Source: Eximiradius proteiniborus (GTDB lineage Bacteria > Bacteroidota > Ignavibacteria > Kapaibacteriales > UBA2268). From it: a stretch of DNA of 34,973 nt. The notes under the pieces are model-generated. The model saw only the letters and a list, made by a program, of their open reading frames with translations. It made no database searches and was not told the DNA's origin. Below are positions 17,411-26,261 of the stretch, piece by piece. The DNA is taken from positions 553 to 35,525 of the forward strand of contig JAOAGZ010000024.1 of assembly GCA_026415495.1 (NCBI GenBank), read 5' to 3'. How positions within the stretch are numbered: position 1 is the stretch's first letter; the number at the start of each line of letters is the position of its first letter. Both the position numbers and the translations under genes were made by a program.

Positions 17411-19123
17411 TTAATGAACAAACTGCTTAGCATAATATTTCGGAGTTAATTTTTCACCTGTTGCTTTTTCTATCATATCGTTCCATTCGAACTTTGCTCC
17501 AACAGAAAAAACTTTGTCTATAAGGAACTTACCAACCTCCTGATGACCAGTGAAGCTTAATACTTTAAATGGGTCATCTTTTAGAATTTTTTCAGCGATT
17601 GTGAAATATAGCTGCGAAGCAAATAATTCACCTAAATGATAGTTGTGATAATAACAAGGGCTGGTAGCAATATGAATTTTAGTAGCCCAGTCTGGAGAAT
17701 TACGGTTTTCGGGACGTTTAATCATCTGGTATTTCTCCACTAAATCCCACCAAAGCTTATTCAAGTCTTGGTCTGGATTTTCATACATTGATTTTTCGAA
17801 GCGATACATAACCTGCGACCAACGGCTAAATACAAGTTGTTGTAATTTAAGTCGTTTATTCGCAATATCAAAGATTTTAGTTTTTTCTTCATCAGAAATC
17901 CCGGCCATGTCTTGAATCCACTGAGCTTCAGCACCTTTGCGTCCAAAAAGCATAGCAATAGCTTCGGTAGTAAATATATGCGCCGGAGTTCTCAGTAAAT
18001 AAGGCAAATCTTTTGCATAATGCTTTTCATATAGAGCGTGTCCATATTCGTGAAGCATTGTTTCCATCCAACGAGCATTAGGACGAACGTTGCAGAGCAC
18101 TCTAATATCGTTTTCTCTATCAATATTAATACAGTAAGCATGTTGATTCTTATTCGGTTTTTCGAATAAATCACTTCGAACAATAATGTCGTCAATTGGA
18201 AGTCCAATACTTGCATAGTATTGTTGGGTCAATTTGACAATATCTTTGTCTTTAAAATATTTGTCGAAATCTATTTCAAATACTTGTGGTGCTTCCTGGA
18301 AAAATCTATTTTGATAATGCCAAGGCATTAGCTGTTCTGGCTTTATTTTAACACGAGCAGCAAGAAACTCATCTACCTCAGATTTCATTTTTTTGAATTC
18401 ATCGCGAGTTAAATTATCAAGTTCATCGAATAATCGGCTAATTTCTTCAGGATCTTGGTCAGAAAGTTTCAAACTCATTTCGTGATAATTTTTGAAACCG
18501 AGTTCACGAGCAATTTCATTACGTAATTTTACTACTGCAATGATACTATCGGCAACAATTGGTCCAATTTCTTTATGTGCAAGCCAAACTTTTTTCAATT
18601 CTTCATTGTTAGTTGAATTTTTCAGAATATCCTCTACATCATTATCAGTTAGCAGTTTGTTTCCGACTTTAGCACGGAATTTAGAATACATTTGCTCGAT
18701 ATTCGAAACCATATCGGTCAGACGGTTGATTTTAGCAGTATCTGCTTGCTTCGATAAATAAGTATTGTATAGAATATCCAGTTGTCGTTTTAAAAGTGGG
18801 TCTTTGACAGCATTAGATTCTTTGATTTGCTTTAAAGTGTTGAAATCATCTTTATTGAAGAAAATTGTGTTGTATTCTTTTTCGAGCTTTGCAACTTTAC
18901 CCCAATTTTCTTCATTGCTATTAATGGATGCGTCGAAATAAGCAGTATTAAGAGCTTTTTCTAATGGTTTTACTTTTTCAACATACTTGTTGATAAATTC
19001 AGTCAGTTTCTTTTCCATTTCAGATGTCTCTCCTGTTTTTTCTGCTTTTTTGCAAGAAGACGTAAACATAATAATTACCAAAAAGACAGCAATTGTCAGA
19101 AATGATAATGATTTTTTGTACAT
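17411..19123 (-). CDS. M2/M3-type zinc metallopeptidase lipoprotein (ACE-like)
   Basis: A 570-residue peptidyl-dipeptidase-like enzyme. The signal peptide ends in a lipobox (FTSSC, lipidated Cys24), so it is membrane-anchored and periplasmic or surface-exposed. The zinc site is HEYGH (His358, Glu359, His362) with the third ligand Glu387 in TTEAIAM, the spacing of the gluzincin families M2 (angiotensin-converting enzyme) and M3. The helical N-terminal half and features such as NPNARWMETMLHEYGHA-like wording favour M2. The substrate is probably oligopeptides. It stands alone on the minus strand with its own terminator. Confidence 0.85.
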   Translation of the reverse strand: MYKKSLSFLTIAVFLVIIMFTSSCKKAEKTGETSEMEKKLTEFINKYVEKVKPLEKALNTAYFDASINSNEENWGKVAKLEKEYNTIFFNKDDFNTLKQIKESNAVKDPLLKRQLDILYNTYLSKQADTAKINRLTDMVSNIEQMYSKFRAKVGNKLLTDNDVEDILKNSTNNEELKKVWLAHKEIGPIVADSIIAVVKLRNEIARELGFKNYHEMSLKLSDQDPEEISRLFDELDNLTRDEFKKMKSEVDEFLAARVKIKPEQLMPWHYQNRFFQEAPQVFEIDFDKYFKDKDIVKLTQQYYASIGLPIDDIIVRSDLFEKPNKNQHAYCINIDRENDIRVLCNVRPNARWMETMLHEYGHALYEKHYAKDLPYLLRTPAHIFTTEAIAMLFGRKGAEAQWIQDMAGISDEEKTKIFDIANKRLKLQQLVFSRWSQVMYRFEKSMYENPDQDLNKLWWDLVEKYQMIKRPENRNSPDWATKIHIATSPCYYHNYHLGELFASQLYFTIAEKILKDDPFKVLSFTGHQEVGKFLIDKVFSVGAKFEWNDMIEKATGEKLTPKYYAKQFVH

Positions 19124-19198
19124 TTTAATTCATCAAATAATTGAACATATTAATTAAGGATATTTAGATACGTATAAAATTATCAAAAAGTTTCAAAA

Positions 19199-20101
19199 TT
19201 AAAAAGGCGTCCAAACAAAACTAACAAATGGGAATGCTAAAGGTTCAGTAACAAAAGCCAGCCCAAAATCAGCGGAAAATTTAGTGTTGGCAAGCCGAAC
19301 ACCAAGTAAAATCAATGTATTGGACGGATTATTGACATCGCTATTCCAAAGTTCGCCAATGAAATGCAAATCGTTTCTCGAAGAAAATTTTGTATCAAGC
19401 CCTAAAGCTACTCCAAAAGACCCATTAGGATAGGTAAGTTCGTATAGTTCATTTTTAAATCTAATTGGGTATATGTCTTTATTTCCGTTTTTAAAGAAAA
19501 AAATTGCAGAAACAGAAGATACGTTACCTTGATATGTGGCGTTGGCGTAATAATGCATAAATTTATTCCCAGAATTAATAAAAGCAAGATTTGCTCCGCC
19601 TCCAAACCAAATATCAGCAGGCAAATCTCTAATAGACATAACGGGATAGGAAAATTTAACATTAAATGAATTTATTTCCTGATTTGGATAAACAAAAGGT
19701 AAAATACTTTGACCAGCACAAACAGAGAAATAATCTCCAATCCCAGCACCGGCATAAAAGAAACCTAACTCAAAGTTTCCTACAAAATGGTTATTGGAAA
19801 TTGGTAATGCTGTAGGAAGTAGATAAATTCTATGACTATGGCGATATTTTTCAAATATTTTTCTAATTTCAACAATTTCATTTTCAAAAACAATTGCAGT
19901 TCCTATTACCGTATTTAATTTTAAAGAAATTTGCATACTATCGATATTTTTCTCTATCACCTTAGCTGTAATGATATCTCCATTAATAAGACGAAAATAA
20001 TATGATTGTTCGATTTCAACATCCTGAATATTTATTCCTGATGAAATCAAATTAATATTTACAACAATAAAAACAATAATTATGCAAAGAATATATTTCA
20101 T
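19199..20101 (-). CDS. exported outer-membrane barrel-like protein
   Basis: A 300-residue protein with a signal peptide (about residues 1-21). An N-terminal stretch, YYFRLINGDIITAKVIEKN followed by IVFENEIVEIRKI, resembles the small SH3-like domain seen at the start of some Bacteroidota/Ignavibacteria surface proteins. The remainder is Gly- and aromatic-rich alternating strands ending in Phe (SFVWTPF), as expected of an outer-membrane beta barrel. No specific family was recognised. It borders the accessory region; the next 355 bases hold no convincing gene. Confidence 0.6.
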   Translation of the reverse strand: MKYILCIIIVFIVVNINLISSGINIQDVEIEQSYYFRLINGDIITAKVIEKNIDSMQISLKLNTVIGTAIVFENEIVEIRKIFEKYRHSHRIYLLPTALPISNNHFVGNFELGFFYAGAGIGDYFSVCAGQSILPFVYPNQEINSFNVKFSYPVMSIRDLPADIWFGGGANLAFINSGNKFMHYYANATYQGNVSSVSAIFFFKNGNKDIYPIRFKNELYELTYPNGSFGVALGLDTKFSSRNDLHFIGELWNSDVNNPSNTLILLGVRLANTKFSADFGLAFVTEPLAFPFVSFVWTPF

Positions 20102-20446
20102 AAAATATAATTGAAATCAAATACAAGAGAAATACAACAATGGAAATTTACAAAATTTTCAGGAATAATATTATTTTTTTAAGGTAATTATTTTCGCTAC
20201 AATTATACAACAAAGAATTATTTTCAAAATCAGTCACTAAAACGCCTTCTCTTCCCTACTTCTAAGCTATGCAGTTCCTACCATAGCTTGCCCCCTCGCC
20301 ATAAATACAATCTTCTCCAACAATTACATTTGCATTTAGATTTTTCATAATTATTTAAACGTGCAATTCTCCCGCTACCGTTCAATTTCCCATTTGCTTT
20401 TTAAACTCGGCTAACTTATTTTTAATATTATCTGTAAATACCTTTG
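20102..20446. other. intergenic stretch with a hairpin and possible minus-strand gene relics
   Basis: No complete gene is convincing here. A hairpin at 20264-20289 has an 8-bp perfect stem (AAGCTATG / CATAGCTT) and a 10-base loop, without a T run. On the minus strand, 20262-20348 reads as a 28-codon ORF (MKNLNANVIVGEDC...). A Lys-rich open frame that ends with a stop near 20382 continues into repeat A. These may be relics of small genes at the edge of the restriction-modification island. Confidence 0.4.
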
Positions 20447-20666
20447 GGTTAATTTTATGTCTCGCATATTTGATGAACTCGTCGAGCTTGCCTGGATGAT
20501 TTTTAAATTCATTATGTGGGTTCTAATTGTTATGTTTGCTATTGGTAGCTTATACTCTCTTATTCGCGATTTTATCAATTCCTTTTGAGTGGCGTTCGGC
20601 AACAGCAGATTTTTGGTTCAATGCAACAAACCATTGAAATTAAAGAATTATTTATTAATTTTGGGG
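20447..20666 (+). repeat. spacer repeat copy A (220 bp)
   Basis: It is homologous to the right half of copies B and C, from GGTTAATTTTATG to TTATTAATTTTGGGG, with scattered mismatches and a single-base indel after the small ORF. It lies directly upstream of R-M module 1. It lacks the left half and the DUF1648 fragment present in B and C. Its left boundary is 10 bases before the ATG of the 43-codon ORF. Confidence 0.85.
20457..20588 (+). CDS. possible 43-residue membrane micropeptide, copy A
   Basis: ATG to TGA gives 43 residues: an acidic amphipathic start (MSRIFDELVELAW), a hydrophobic helix at about 13-36 and a charged tail (SLIRDFINSF). The same ORF is intact with the same length in repeats B and C, while the DNA just after it carries an indel relative to them. 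The ribosome-binding site is poor (GGG 8 bases upstream). Caution: the opposite strand is open here in a Lys/Glu-rich frame, and the antisense of such a frame is automatically hydrophobic, so the coding strand is unsettled. Confidence 0.35.
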   Translation: MSRIFDELVELAWMIFKFIMWVLIVMFAIGSLYSLIRDFINSF

Positions 20667-20802
20667 GAATAATTTTATTTATTTTATTGTAAATATACAA
20701 GCGCTAATAGTAACAAAAAAGGCATCAAACTATAAATAAATGCAATAAAGAAAGTAATATAAAATTAATAATATTTCTGAATAATTACAAAAAGAAACAG
20801 CA

Positions 20803-21987
20803 ATGGAAAAACTCGGAGTACTAGAACTTAATAAGATTCACCAAGGGGACTGCATTGAACTTTTAAAACAAATACCCGACAATTCAATAGACTTAATTTT
20901 TGCAGATCCTCCTTATAACCTTCAATTAAATGGTGAATTATATAGACCAAATCAAACAAAAGTTGAAGCTGTTAATGATGCTTGGGATAAATTTGAGTCA
21001 AATGAAGAATATGATAAATTCACATCATTATGGATGAAAGAGTGTTACAGAATTCTAAAAAATTCAGGTAGTTTTTGGGTTATTGGAACTTATCATAACA
21101 TTTTTAGAGTTGGGACTATATTGCAGAATATTGGTTTTTGGGTGTTAAATGATATTATTTGGATCAAGACAAACCCAATGCCTAACTTTAAAGGAACAAG
21201 ATTTAACAATGCACACGAAACATTGATTTGGGCAACTAAATCAAAATCTTCAAACTATACCTTTCATTATCATTCGATGAAAGTGATGAATGATGATCTA
21301 CAGATGAGAAGTGATTGGTTAATACCCATCTGCCAAGGAGATGAAAGAATAAAAGTAAATGGACAGAAAGCTCATTCAACACAAAAACCTGCGGAATTAC
21401 TTTATAGAATTATCATCTCAACATCCAACCCTGGCGATATTGTTTTAGACCCTTTCTCTGGAAGTGGAACAACTGCTGCTGTTGCAAAAAGGCTTGGTAG
21501 AAAATTTATTGCCTTCGACCGTGAAGAATTTTATGTCAGAATAGCAACAGAACGTGTTGAAAAAATTAAACCTATTGAGAAACCTTTACTTGAGTACAAA
21601 ATTGAAAAAAGAAAACCCAAAGTTCCTTTTGGAAATTTAATTGAAAAAGGTTTTGTAAAAATTGGAGAATTTCTATATTCAAAAGATGGTAAATTCTCTG
21701 CACAAGTTTTAGCAGATGCTTCATTAGAAGGAAATGGTATTGTTGGTTCCATACATAAGGTTTGTGCATCTTTTTTAAAAAAAGAAAACCATAATGGATG
21801 GACTTTTTGGTATGTTAAAAGACAAAATAATCTTGTTAGCATAGATCAACTAAGACATGATTATGAAAAAAAATACTTGAAAAATGAAAATAAATCTGAC
21901 AAATTAGAATTTGAATCAATTAATATTTTTTATGAACCAGAAGAAAGTTTTTTAAATTATGGCGATAATGGAATACAATCTGTTTAA
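20803..21987 (+). CDS. HinfI/CcrM-like N6-adenine DNA methyltransferase (module 1)
   Basis: A 394-residue beta-class methylase. Motif IV DPPYNL (35-40) precedes the AdoMet-binding motif I DPFSGSGTT (216-224). The body shows phrases characteristic of the HinfI/CcrM group (WVIGTYHNIFRVG, NPMPNFKGTRFNNAHETLIWA, NDDLQMRSDWL, HSTQKPAELL). The C-terminal 100 residues (about 275-360) look like the RAMA-type specificity domain of CcrM. The group methylates adenine in GANTC, so that specificity is inferred. It protects host DNA from the nuclease encoded next, whose start lies inside its last 29 bases. Confidence 0.9.
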   Translation: MEKLGVLELNKIHQGDCIELLKQIPDNSIDLIFADPPYNLQLNGELYRPNQTKVEAVNDAWDKFESNEEYDKFTSLWMKECYRILKNSGSFWVIGTYHNIFRVGTILQNIGFWVLNDIIWIKTNPMPNFKGTRFNNAHETLIWATKSKSSNYTFHYHSMKVMNDDLQMRSDWLIPICQGDERIKVNGQKAHSTQKPAELLYRIIISTSNPGDIVLDPFSGSGTTAAVAKRLGRKFIAFDREEFYVRIATERVEKIKPIEKPLLEYKIEKRKPKVPFGNLIEKGFVKIGEFLYSKDGKFSAQVLADASLEGNGIVGSIHKVCASFLKKENHNGWTFWYVKRQNNLVSIDQLRHDYEKKYLKNENKSDKLEFESINIFYEPEESFLNYGDNGIQSV

Positions 21988-22900
21988 ACAGATTTTAAAT
22001 GAAACGATTTTTGAAAAATCAAAAGCAGATTTATTGGAGAAAATTTCAATTTCTCCAAACAGATATGTTGGTTTGTTTAGACCCACCAAACCTAAAGCTA
22101 AAATTCTTCAAAATCTTCTTCAATCCCATGAAATCCGATTTGGAGATGCTTTTGAAATTATTATTGAAGAATATTTAAAAATAATAGAATGCAATATTCT
22201 TCCTAAGCAATTTATTAATAACAACGGCGAAGTATTAAAGATTGACCAGTGTTTTAGAAAAAAAGATAAAGTTTTCTTTATAGAACAAAAGATTAGAGAT
22301 GACCACGACTCTACTAAAAAAAGAGGCCAAATTCAAAATTTTGAAAAAAAGTTAAATGTAATGCTTACTAAATATGAAGAAAATAAATTGGTAGGAGTTT
22401 TTTATTTCATAGACCCTGTATTAGTTAAAAACAAAAACTATTATTCAAAGGAACTTTCTAAAATTACTAATGACTACAATGTGGAAACTCATATATTTTA
22501 TGGCAAAGCCCTCTTTGATTATTTAGGTTATTCAGATATCTGGGATGAAATATTGGAATATTTAGCAACTTGGAAAGAAGAAATTCCTGACTTACCTGAA
22601 ATCAGTTTTGATTTAGATGCTCTTCATACTTTTGAAGAAATAAAAGACTTAAAGCCATTAGTTTTTAGGAAACTTTTAGAAAATGACGAAGTTTATAATG
22701 AAATAGTACTAACACTATTTCCAGAAAAGGAAACATTAAAATTATTACATCAATATTACTCTCAAAAACAAGAAACCATTTACAAAACAATATTAACAAA
22801 ATTAAATGAACGATTAAAATCGAATATTGATGACAATAAAAAATTGCCGGAAACAAACGTTTTGCGTGATGAACATAATAATGCAAACTCCAATAGTTGA
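21959..22900 (+). CDS. type II restriction endonuclease of module 1 (probable GANTC nuclease)
   Basis: A 313-residue protein translated from an ATG inside the methylase gene. A PD-(D/E)xK-like site is visible: Asp96 in LKIDQCF and Glu109-x-Lys111 in FFIEQK, with an upstream acidic helix (FGDAFEIIIEEYL). The function is inferred from this motif and from pairing with a HinfI-like methylase; the sequence itself was not matched to a family with certainty. The last 15 codons (from 22853) are read out of repeat B, so the native C-terminus may have been replaced at the repeat junction. Confidence 0.75.
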   Translation: MAIMEYNLFKQILNETIFEKSKADLLEKISISPNRYVGLFRPTKPKAKILQNLLQSHEIRFGDAFEIIIEEYLKIIECNILPKQFINNNGEVLKIDQCFRKKDKVFFIEQKIRDDHDSTKKRGQIQNFEKKLNVMLTKYEENKLVGVFYFIDPVLVKNKNYYSKELSKITNDYNVETHIFYGKALFDYLGYSDIWDEILEYLATWKEEIPDLPEISFDLDALHTFEEIKDLKPLVFRKLLENDEVYNEIVLTLFPEKETLKLLHQYYSQKQETIYKTILTKLNERLKSNIDDNKKLPETNVLRDEHNNANSNS

Positions 22901-23308
22901 AACAATTGATATATTTGCAACAAATGGCTTTAATTTTCCACACTCCAACAGCACTGTATGATAAAAAATATCCAAAACAAAATATAAAAATTGACTGTGG
23001 AAGTAAAACCAAAAATAACATTACGTCTCACAACAGCCGACAAGATACTTGAAGTTTTTGGTTGGATATTATCTTTAAGGTTAATTTTATGTCTCGCATA
23101 TTTGGTGAACTCGTCGAGCTTGCCTGGATGATTTTTAAATTTATTATGTGGGTTCTAATTGTTATGTTTGTTACTGGTGGCTTATACTCTCTTATTCGCG
23201 ACCTTATCAACTCATTTTGAGTTGCAGTCCGGCAATAGCAGATTTTTGGTTCAATGCAACAAATCATTGAAATTAAAGAATTATTTATTAATTTTGGGGT
23301 GAAAGATT
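22852..23308 (+). repeat. spacer repeat copy B (457 bp)
   Basis: It is collinear with copy C over 457 bases with about 11 substitutions and no indels, counted by eye. It runs from AACAAACGTTTTGCG to GGGGTGAAAGATT. The order inside is a left part of unknown origin (about 145 bp), the first 28 or so codons of a DUF1648 gene starting at a GTG (22997), then the part shared with copy A. The left 49 bases are also the end of the module 1 nuclease gene. It separates modules 1 and 2. Confidence 0.95.
23089..23220 (+). CDS. possible 43-residue membrane micropeptide, copy B
   Basis: The frame is the same as in copy A: 43 residues from MSRIFGELVELAW to LIRDLINSF, with a hydrophobic helix at 13-36. AAGG lies 8 bases before the ATG, the best ribosome-binding site of the three copies. 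Differences from copy C: four codons change the residue (Gly/Asp, Glu/Asp, Leu/Phe among them) and several are silent. The coding strand remains uncertain for the reason given for copy A. Confidence 0.35.
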   Translation: MSRIFGELVELAWMIFKFIMWVLIVMFVTGGLYSLIRDLINSF

Positions 23309-23430
23309 ATGTTATATTACAAGTTGGGTATTATTTTTAACGAATAAACTTTACCAAATGAGTACATAAATAAAATCATCGCCAACCCTTTTAAACAAAA
23401 TTATTTTTATCTTAGAAATTAGTAAATTAA

Positions 23431-25023
23431 ATGGAAATTTCAATTAAAAATATTTCAAAAAACAAGTTTGGTCAATATTTCACGCCAAAAGTAGTAGCTG
23501 AATTTATGGTTAGCTTGGCTACTATTACCACAGATTCAAAAATATTAGAACCAGCTTGTGGTAAAGGTATATTCTTAGAAATTTTACAACAAAAAGGTTA
23601 CAAAAATCTAATTGCTTACGAAATTGACCAAGAATTAGCAAAAAAATTCCCTTTTGTTCGTTACGAAAGTTTTGTTTCTGCAAATATTTCAGAACGATTT
23701 GATCTAGTTATCGGTAATCCACCATATATACGTTGGAAAAATTTGGAAGACGATTTAAAATCAGAACTTTTAATTAATCCACTTTGGAATAAATACTTTA
23801 ATTCGCTATGTGACTACCTATATATTTTTATTCTTAAATCTATTGAACTACTTAACGAGAATGGACAACTGATTTTCATTTGCCCGGAATATTGGATGAA
23901 TACAACTCATTCCATGTCGTTACGAAATTATATGGTTCAAAATGGTTATTTTGAGGAAATTTATCATTTCAATGAAACACCGATTTTTGATAAAGTAACT
24001 GTTTCCATAATAATCTTTAAGTATATAAAAAGTAGGGAAAAAGTTGATAAAATTAAGGTCGCAAAATTTTACGCCAATAAAAAACTAAATTCTGAAATAC
24101 TTCAAAAATTACGGTACCAAATTCCGTTTAATGATACAGAATATTTACAAGTTTCACAATTCAAAGCTAATGAACGTTGGTTATTGCAAAGTGATGAAGT
24201 ACGGGAAAAATTACAAAAATTAGAAATAGCATGCCAAAAACAAAACCCAACTTCCTTGCTCAATTTGTTTGAAGCAAATAAAATAGAATATCATACAATT
24301 GGAGAAATTTGCGACATCGGTAACGGTCTTGTAAGTGGTCTTGACAAAGCATTTCAATTGAACGGTCAACAACTAAACGATGCTGAAAAAATGGCAACTA
24401 TTAATGTAGTAAAAGCAAAAGATTTGAAACCCTATTATGCAAAGCAAATTACAAAATACATTTTTATCAATAAAGATTTAGAAGAAGTCGAGTTCAAAAG
24501 ATTATATCCAAACTTTTATTCTCATTTTCTTAGATACAAAAGCGATTTAGAAAAACGTTATCAATATAATCGAAAAATAAATTATTGGGAATGGGCTTTT
24601 TTACGAAACTTTAACTTATTCAGCAAACCAGAAAAACGTATTTTTGTTCCTTGCAAAGAGCGTATTTCAAACAAAAATTACTTTCGTTTTGCATTAGTTG
24701 ATGATGGAGTTTTTCCTACTCAAGACGTAACTGCTATCTTTAGAAAACCTGATACCAAAGAAAGTATTGAATACATCCTGGCTTATCTTAATCAACCCAT
24801 AGTATTTGATTGGCTTAAATGCAACGGAATTGTAAAAGGAAATATTATTGAGTTTTCTGAAAAGCCTATTGCAAGCATCCCGTTCAGAAAAATAAATTGG
24901 AACAACAAAAGTGAAATTTTACTACACGATTCTATTACCCAATTAACCCAAAAATTCCTAACAAGTAAAAATAAAAAAATGCTTAAAGAAATTAATACAT
25001 TATTTAATCACCTATTGAGATAA
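23431..25023 (+). CDS. HincII-type N6-adenine DNA methyltransferase (module 2)
   Basis: A 530-residue gamma-class methylase. The N-terminal motif X FGQYFTP (13-19) and the AdoMet motif I LEPACGKG (39-46) come first, followed by catalytic motif IV NPPYI (96-100), the TaqI/Eco57I order. The C-terminal half should be the target-recognition domain. It precedes a clear HincII nuclease by 3 bases, so it is taken as the cognate adenine methylase for GTYRAC, inferred from that pairing. The whole module lies between the two 457-bp repeats. Confidence 0.9.
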   Translation: MEISIKNISKNKFGQYFTPKVVAEFMVSLATITTDSKILEPACGKGIFLEILQQKGYKNLIAYEIDQELAKKFPFVRYESFVSANISERFDLVIGNPPYIRWKNLEDDLKSELLINPLWNKYFNSLCDYLYIFILKSIELLNENGQLIFICPEYWMNTTHSMSLRNYMVQNGYFEEIYHFNETPIFDKVTVSIIIFKYIKSREKVDKIKVAKFYANKKLNSEILQKLRYQIPFNDTEYLQVSQFKANERWLLQSDEVREKLQKLEIACQKQNPTSLLNLFEANKIEYHTIGEICDIGNGLVSGLDKAFQLNGQQLNDAEKMATINVVKAKDLKPYYAKQITKYIFINKDLEEVEFKRLYPNFYSHFLRYKSDLEKRYQYNRKINYWEWAFLRNFNLFSKPEKRIFVPCKERISNKNYFRFALVDDGVFPTQDVTAIFRKPDTKESIEYILAYLNQPIVFDWLKCNGIVKGNIIEFSEKPIASIPFRKINWNNKSEILLHDSITQLTQKFLTSKNKKMLKEINTLFNHLLR

Positions 25024-25026
25024 AAA

Positions 25027-25794
25027 ATGTTTGTAGATTATAATAAGTTAGCAAAGAAAATTAAAGGTACTTCCGTCCCCAAGCCACTTTCAGGAACATT
25101 GTCTGGACATGCGGCAGGTGAACCATTTGACAAACACGTTTACAACGAAATCAAAAAGCAATTTCCAAAGAATACTTTTCGCCAATATGAATATTTGAAT
25201 GATTTATTCAGCAAAAACCCGAATGTAATCGGCTTTGAGGCGAGACAAGCATTATTCAATTCTCCTACTGTTATGTTTTTGCTAAGTCGTGGTAAAAATG
25301 CTATGGATAAATGGAGTATTGAAAATCCTTTTGATGAAAAACAAAACGATACTGCAGATATCTTAGTTGTTAAAGATAATTTTTATGAAATTATAGATAT
25401 AAAAACTCGTAATGTTTCCAAATCAGCACAACCACCAAATATTATTTCTGCATTCAAATTAGCTCAAGTTTGTGCAAAAATGTTAGACAATCAAGAATTT
25501 GACAATTTTACCATTAATTATTTTGAAATTGACTGGTTTCTTAATGATGACAAATTAATTTGTCAAGACACCCATTTCGCTTGTTTATTTAAAGCAAATC
25601 CCGAAAACTTATACATTAATTGGGCAGCAGCAATGCAAATTCAGTTTCACGTTAGTGACTTAGACCAATCATTTGACGGATCAATGGAAATTTGGGCGAA
25701 ATCTTATTTGAAGCATTTTGTAACTCAAGCTAAAAAAAGGGCGAACGATATGATTAAAAAGTTTGTGAAGCCATTTGAGAAATATATAAAATAG
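25027..25794 (+). CDS. hincIIR: HincII-type restriction endonuclease
   Basis: A 255-residue type II nuclease that reads as a close relative of Haemophilus HincII (258 residues) along its whole length, for example SGTLSGHAAGEPF, QYEYLNDLF, WSIENPF, INWAAAMQIQFHV and WAKSYLKHFVTQA. The catalytic triad is conserved: Asp111, Asp124 and Lys126 (NDTAD...IIDIKTRN), matching Asp114, Asp127 and Lys129 of HincII with a constant offset of three. It is expected to cut GTY/RAC with blunt ends. The stop lies 10 bases before repeat C. Close identity to an enzyme from a distant phylum suggests horizontal transfer. Confidence 0.96.
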   Translation: MFVDYNKLAKKIKGTSVPKPLSGTLSGHAAGEPFDKHVYNEIKKQFPKNTFRQYEYLNDLFSKNPNVIGFEARQALFNSPTVMFLLSRGKNAMDKWSIENPFDEKQNDTADILVVKDNFYEIIDIKTRNVSKSAQPPNIISAFKLAQVCAKMLDNQEFDNFTINYFEIDWFLNDDKLICQDTHFACLFKANPENLYINWAAAMQIQFHVSDLDQSFDGSMEIWAKSYLKHFVTQAKKRANDMIKKFVKPFEKYIK

Positions 25795-25804
25795 TACGGT
25801 ATAC

Positions 25805-26261
25805 AACAAACGTTTTGCGTGATGAACACAATAATGCATACTCCAATAGTTGAAACAATCGATATATTTGCAACAAATGGCTTTAATTTTCCACACTCCG
25901 ACAGCACTGTATGATAAAAAATATCCAAAACAAAATATAAAAATTGACTGTGGAAGTAAAACCAAAAATAACATTACGTCTCACAACAGCCGACAAGATA
26001 CTTGAAGTTTTTGGTTGGATATTATCTTTATGGTTAATTTTATGTCTCGCATATTTGATGAACTCGTCGATCTTGCCTGGATGATTTTTAAATTTATTAT
26101 GTGGGTTCTAATTGTTATGTTTGTTACTGGTGGCTTATACTCTCTTATTCGCGATTTTATCAATTCTTTTTGAGTTGCAGTCCGGCAATAGCAGATTTTT
26201 GGTTCAATGCAACAAATCATTGAAATTAAAGAATTATTTATTAATTTTGGGGTGAAAGATT
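25805..26261 (+). repeat. spacer repeat copy C (457 bp)
   Basis: It is the direct repeat of copy B, same length and orientation, offset by exactly 2953 bases. It contains the same DUF1648 5' fragment (GTG at 25950), the 43-codon ORF, and an inverted pair GTTGCA (26174-26179) / TGCAAC (26208-26213) downstream of the ORF. It separates modules 2 and 3. A single crossover between B and C would delete the HincII module cleanly. Confidence 0.95.
26042..26173 (+). CDS. possible 43-residue membrane micropeptide, copy C
   Basis: The same 43-residue frame as in A and B, from MSRIFDELVDLAW to LIRDFINSF, is intact from ATG to TGA. No clear ribosome-binding site is present (TATGG upstream). The hydrophobic core MIFKFIMWVLIVMF is identical in all three copies. 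Coding status is unproven. Confidence 0.35.
   Translation: MSRIFDELVDLAWMIFKFIMWVLIVMFVTGGLYSLIRDFINSF

Noticed and set aside
22665-23021. Minus-strand ORF in repeat B (and its twin at 25681-25974) with a hydrophobic N-terminus
   Set aside because: The shared part is only the repeat. The rest runs antisense through two unrelated nuclease genes, so the similarity is a by-product of the duplication.
22923-23051. 42-codon plus-strand ORF starting ATGGCTTTA in repeats B and C
   Set aside because: It has no ribosome-binding site, overlaps the DUF1648 start in another frame, and has no membrane or domain pattern.
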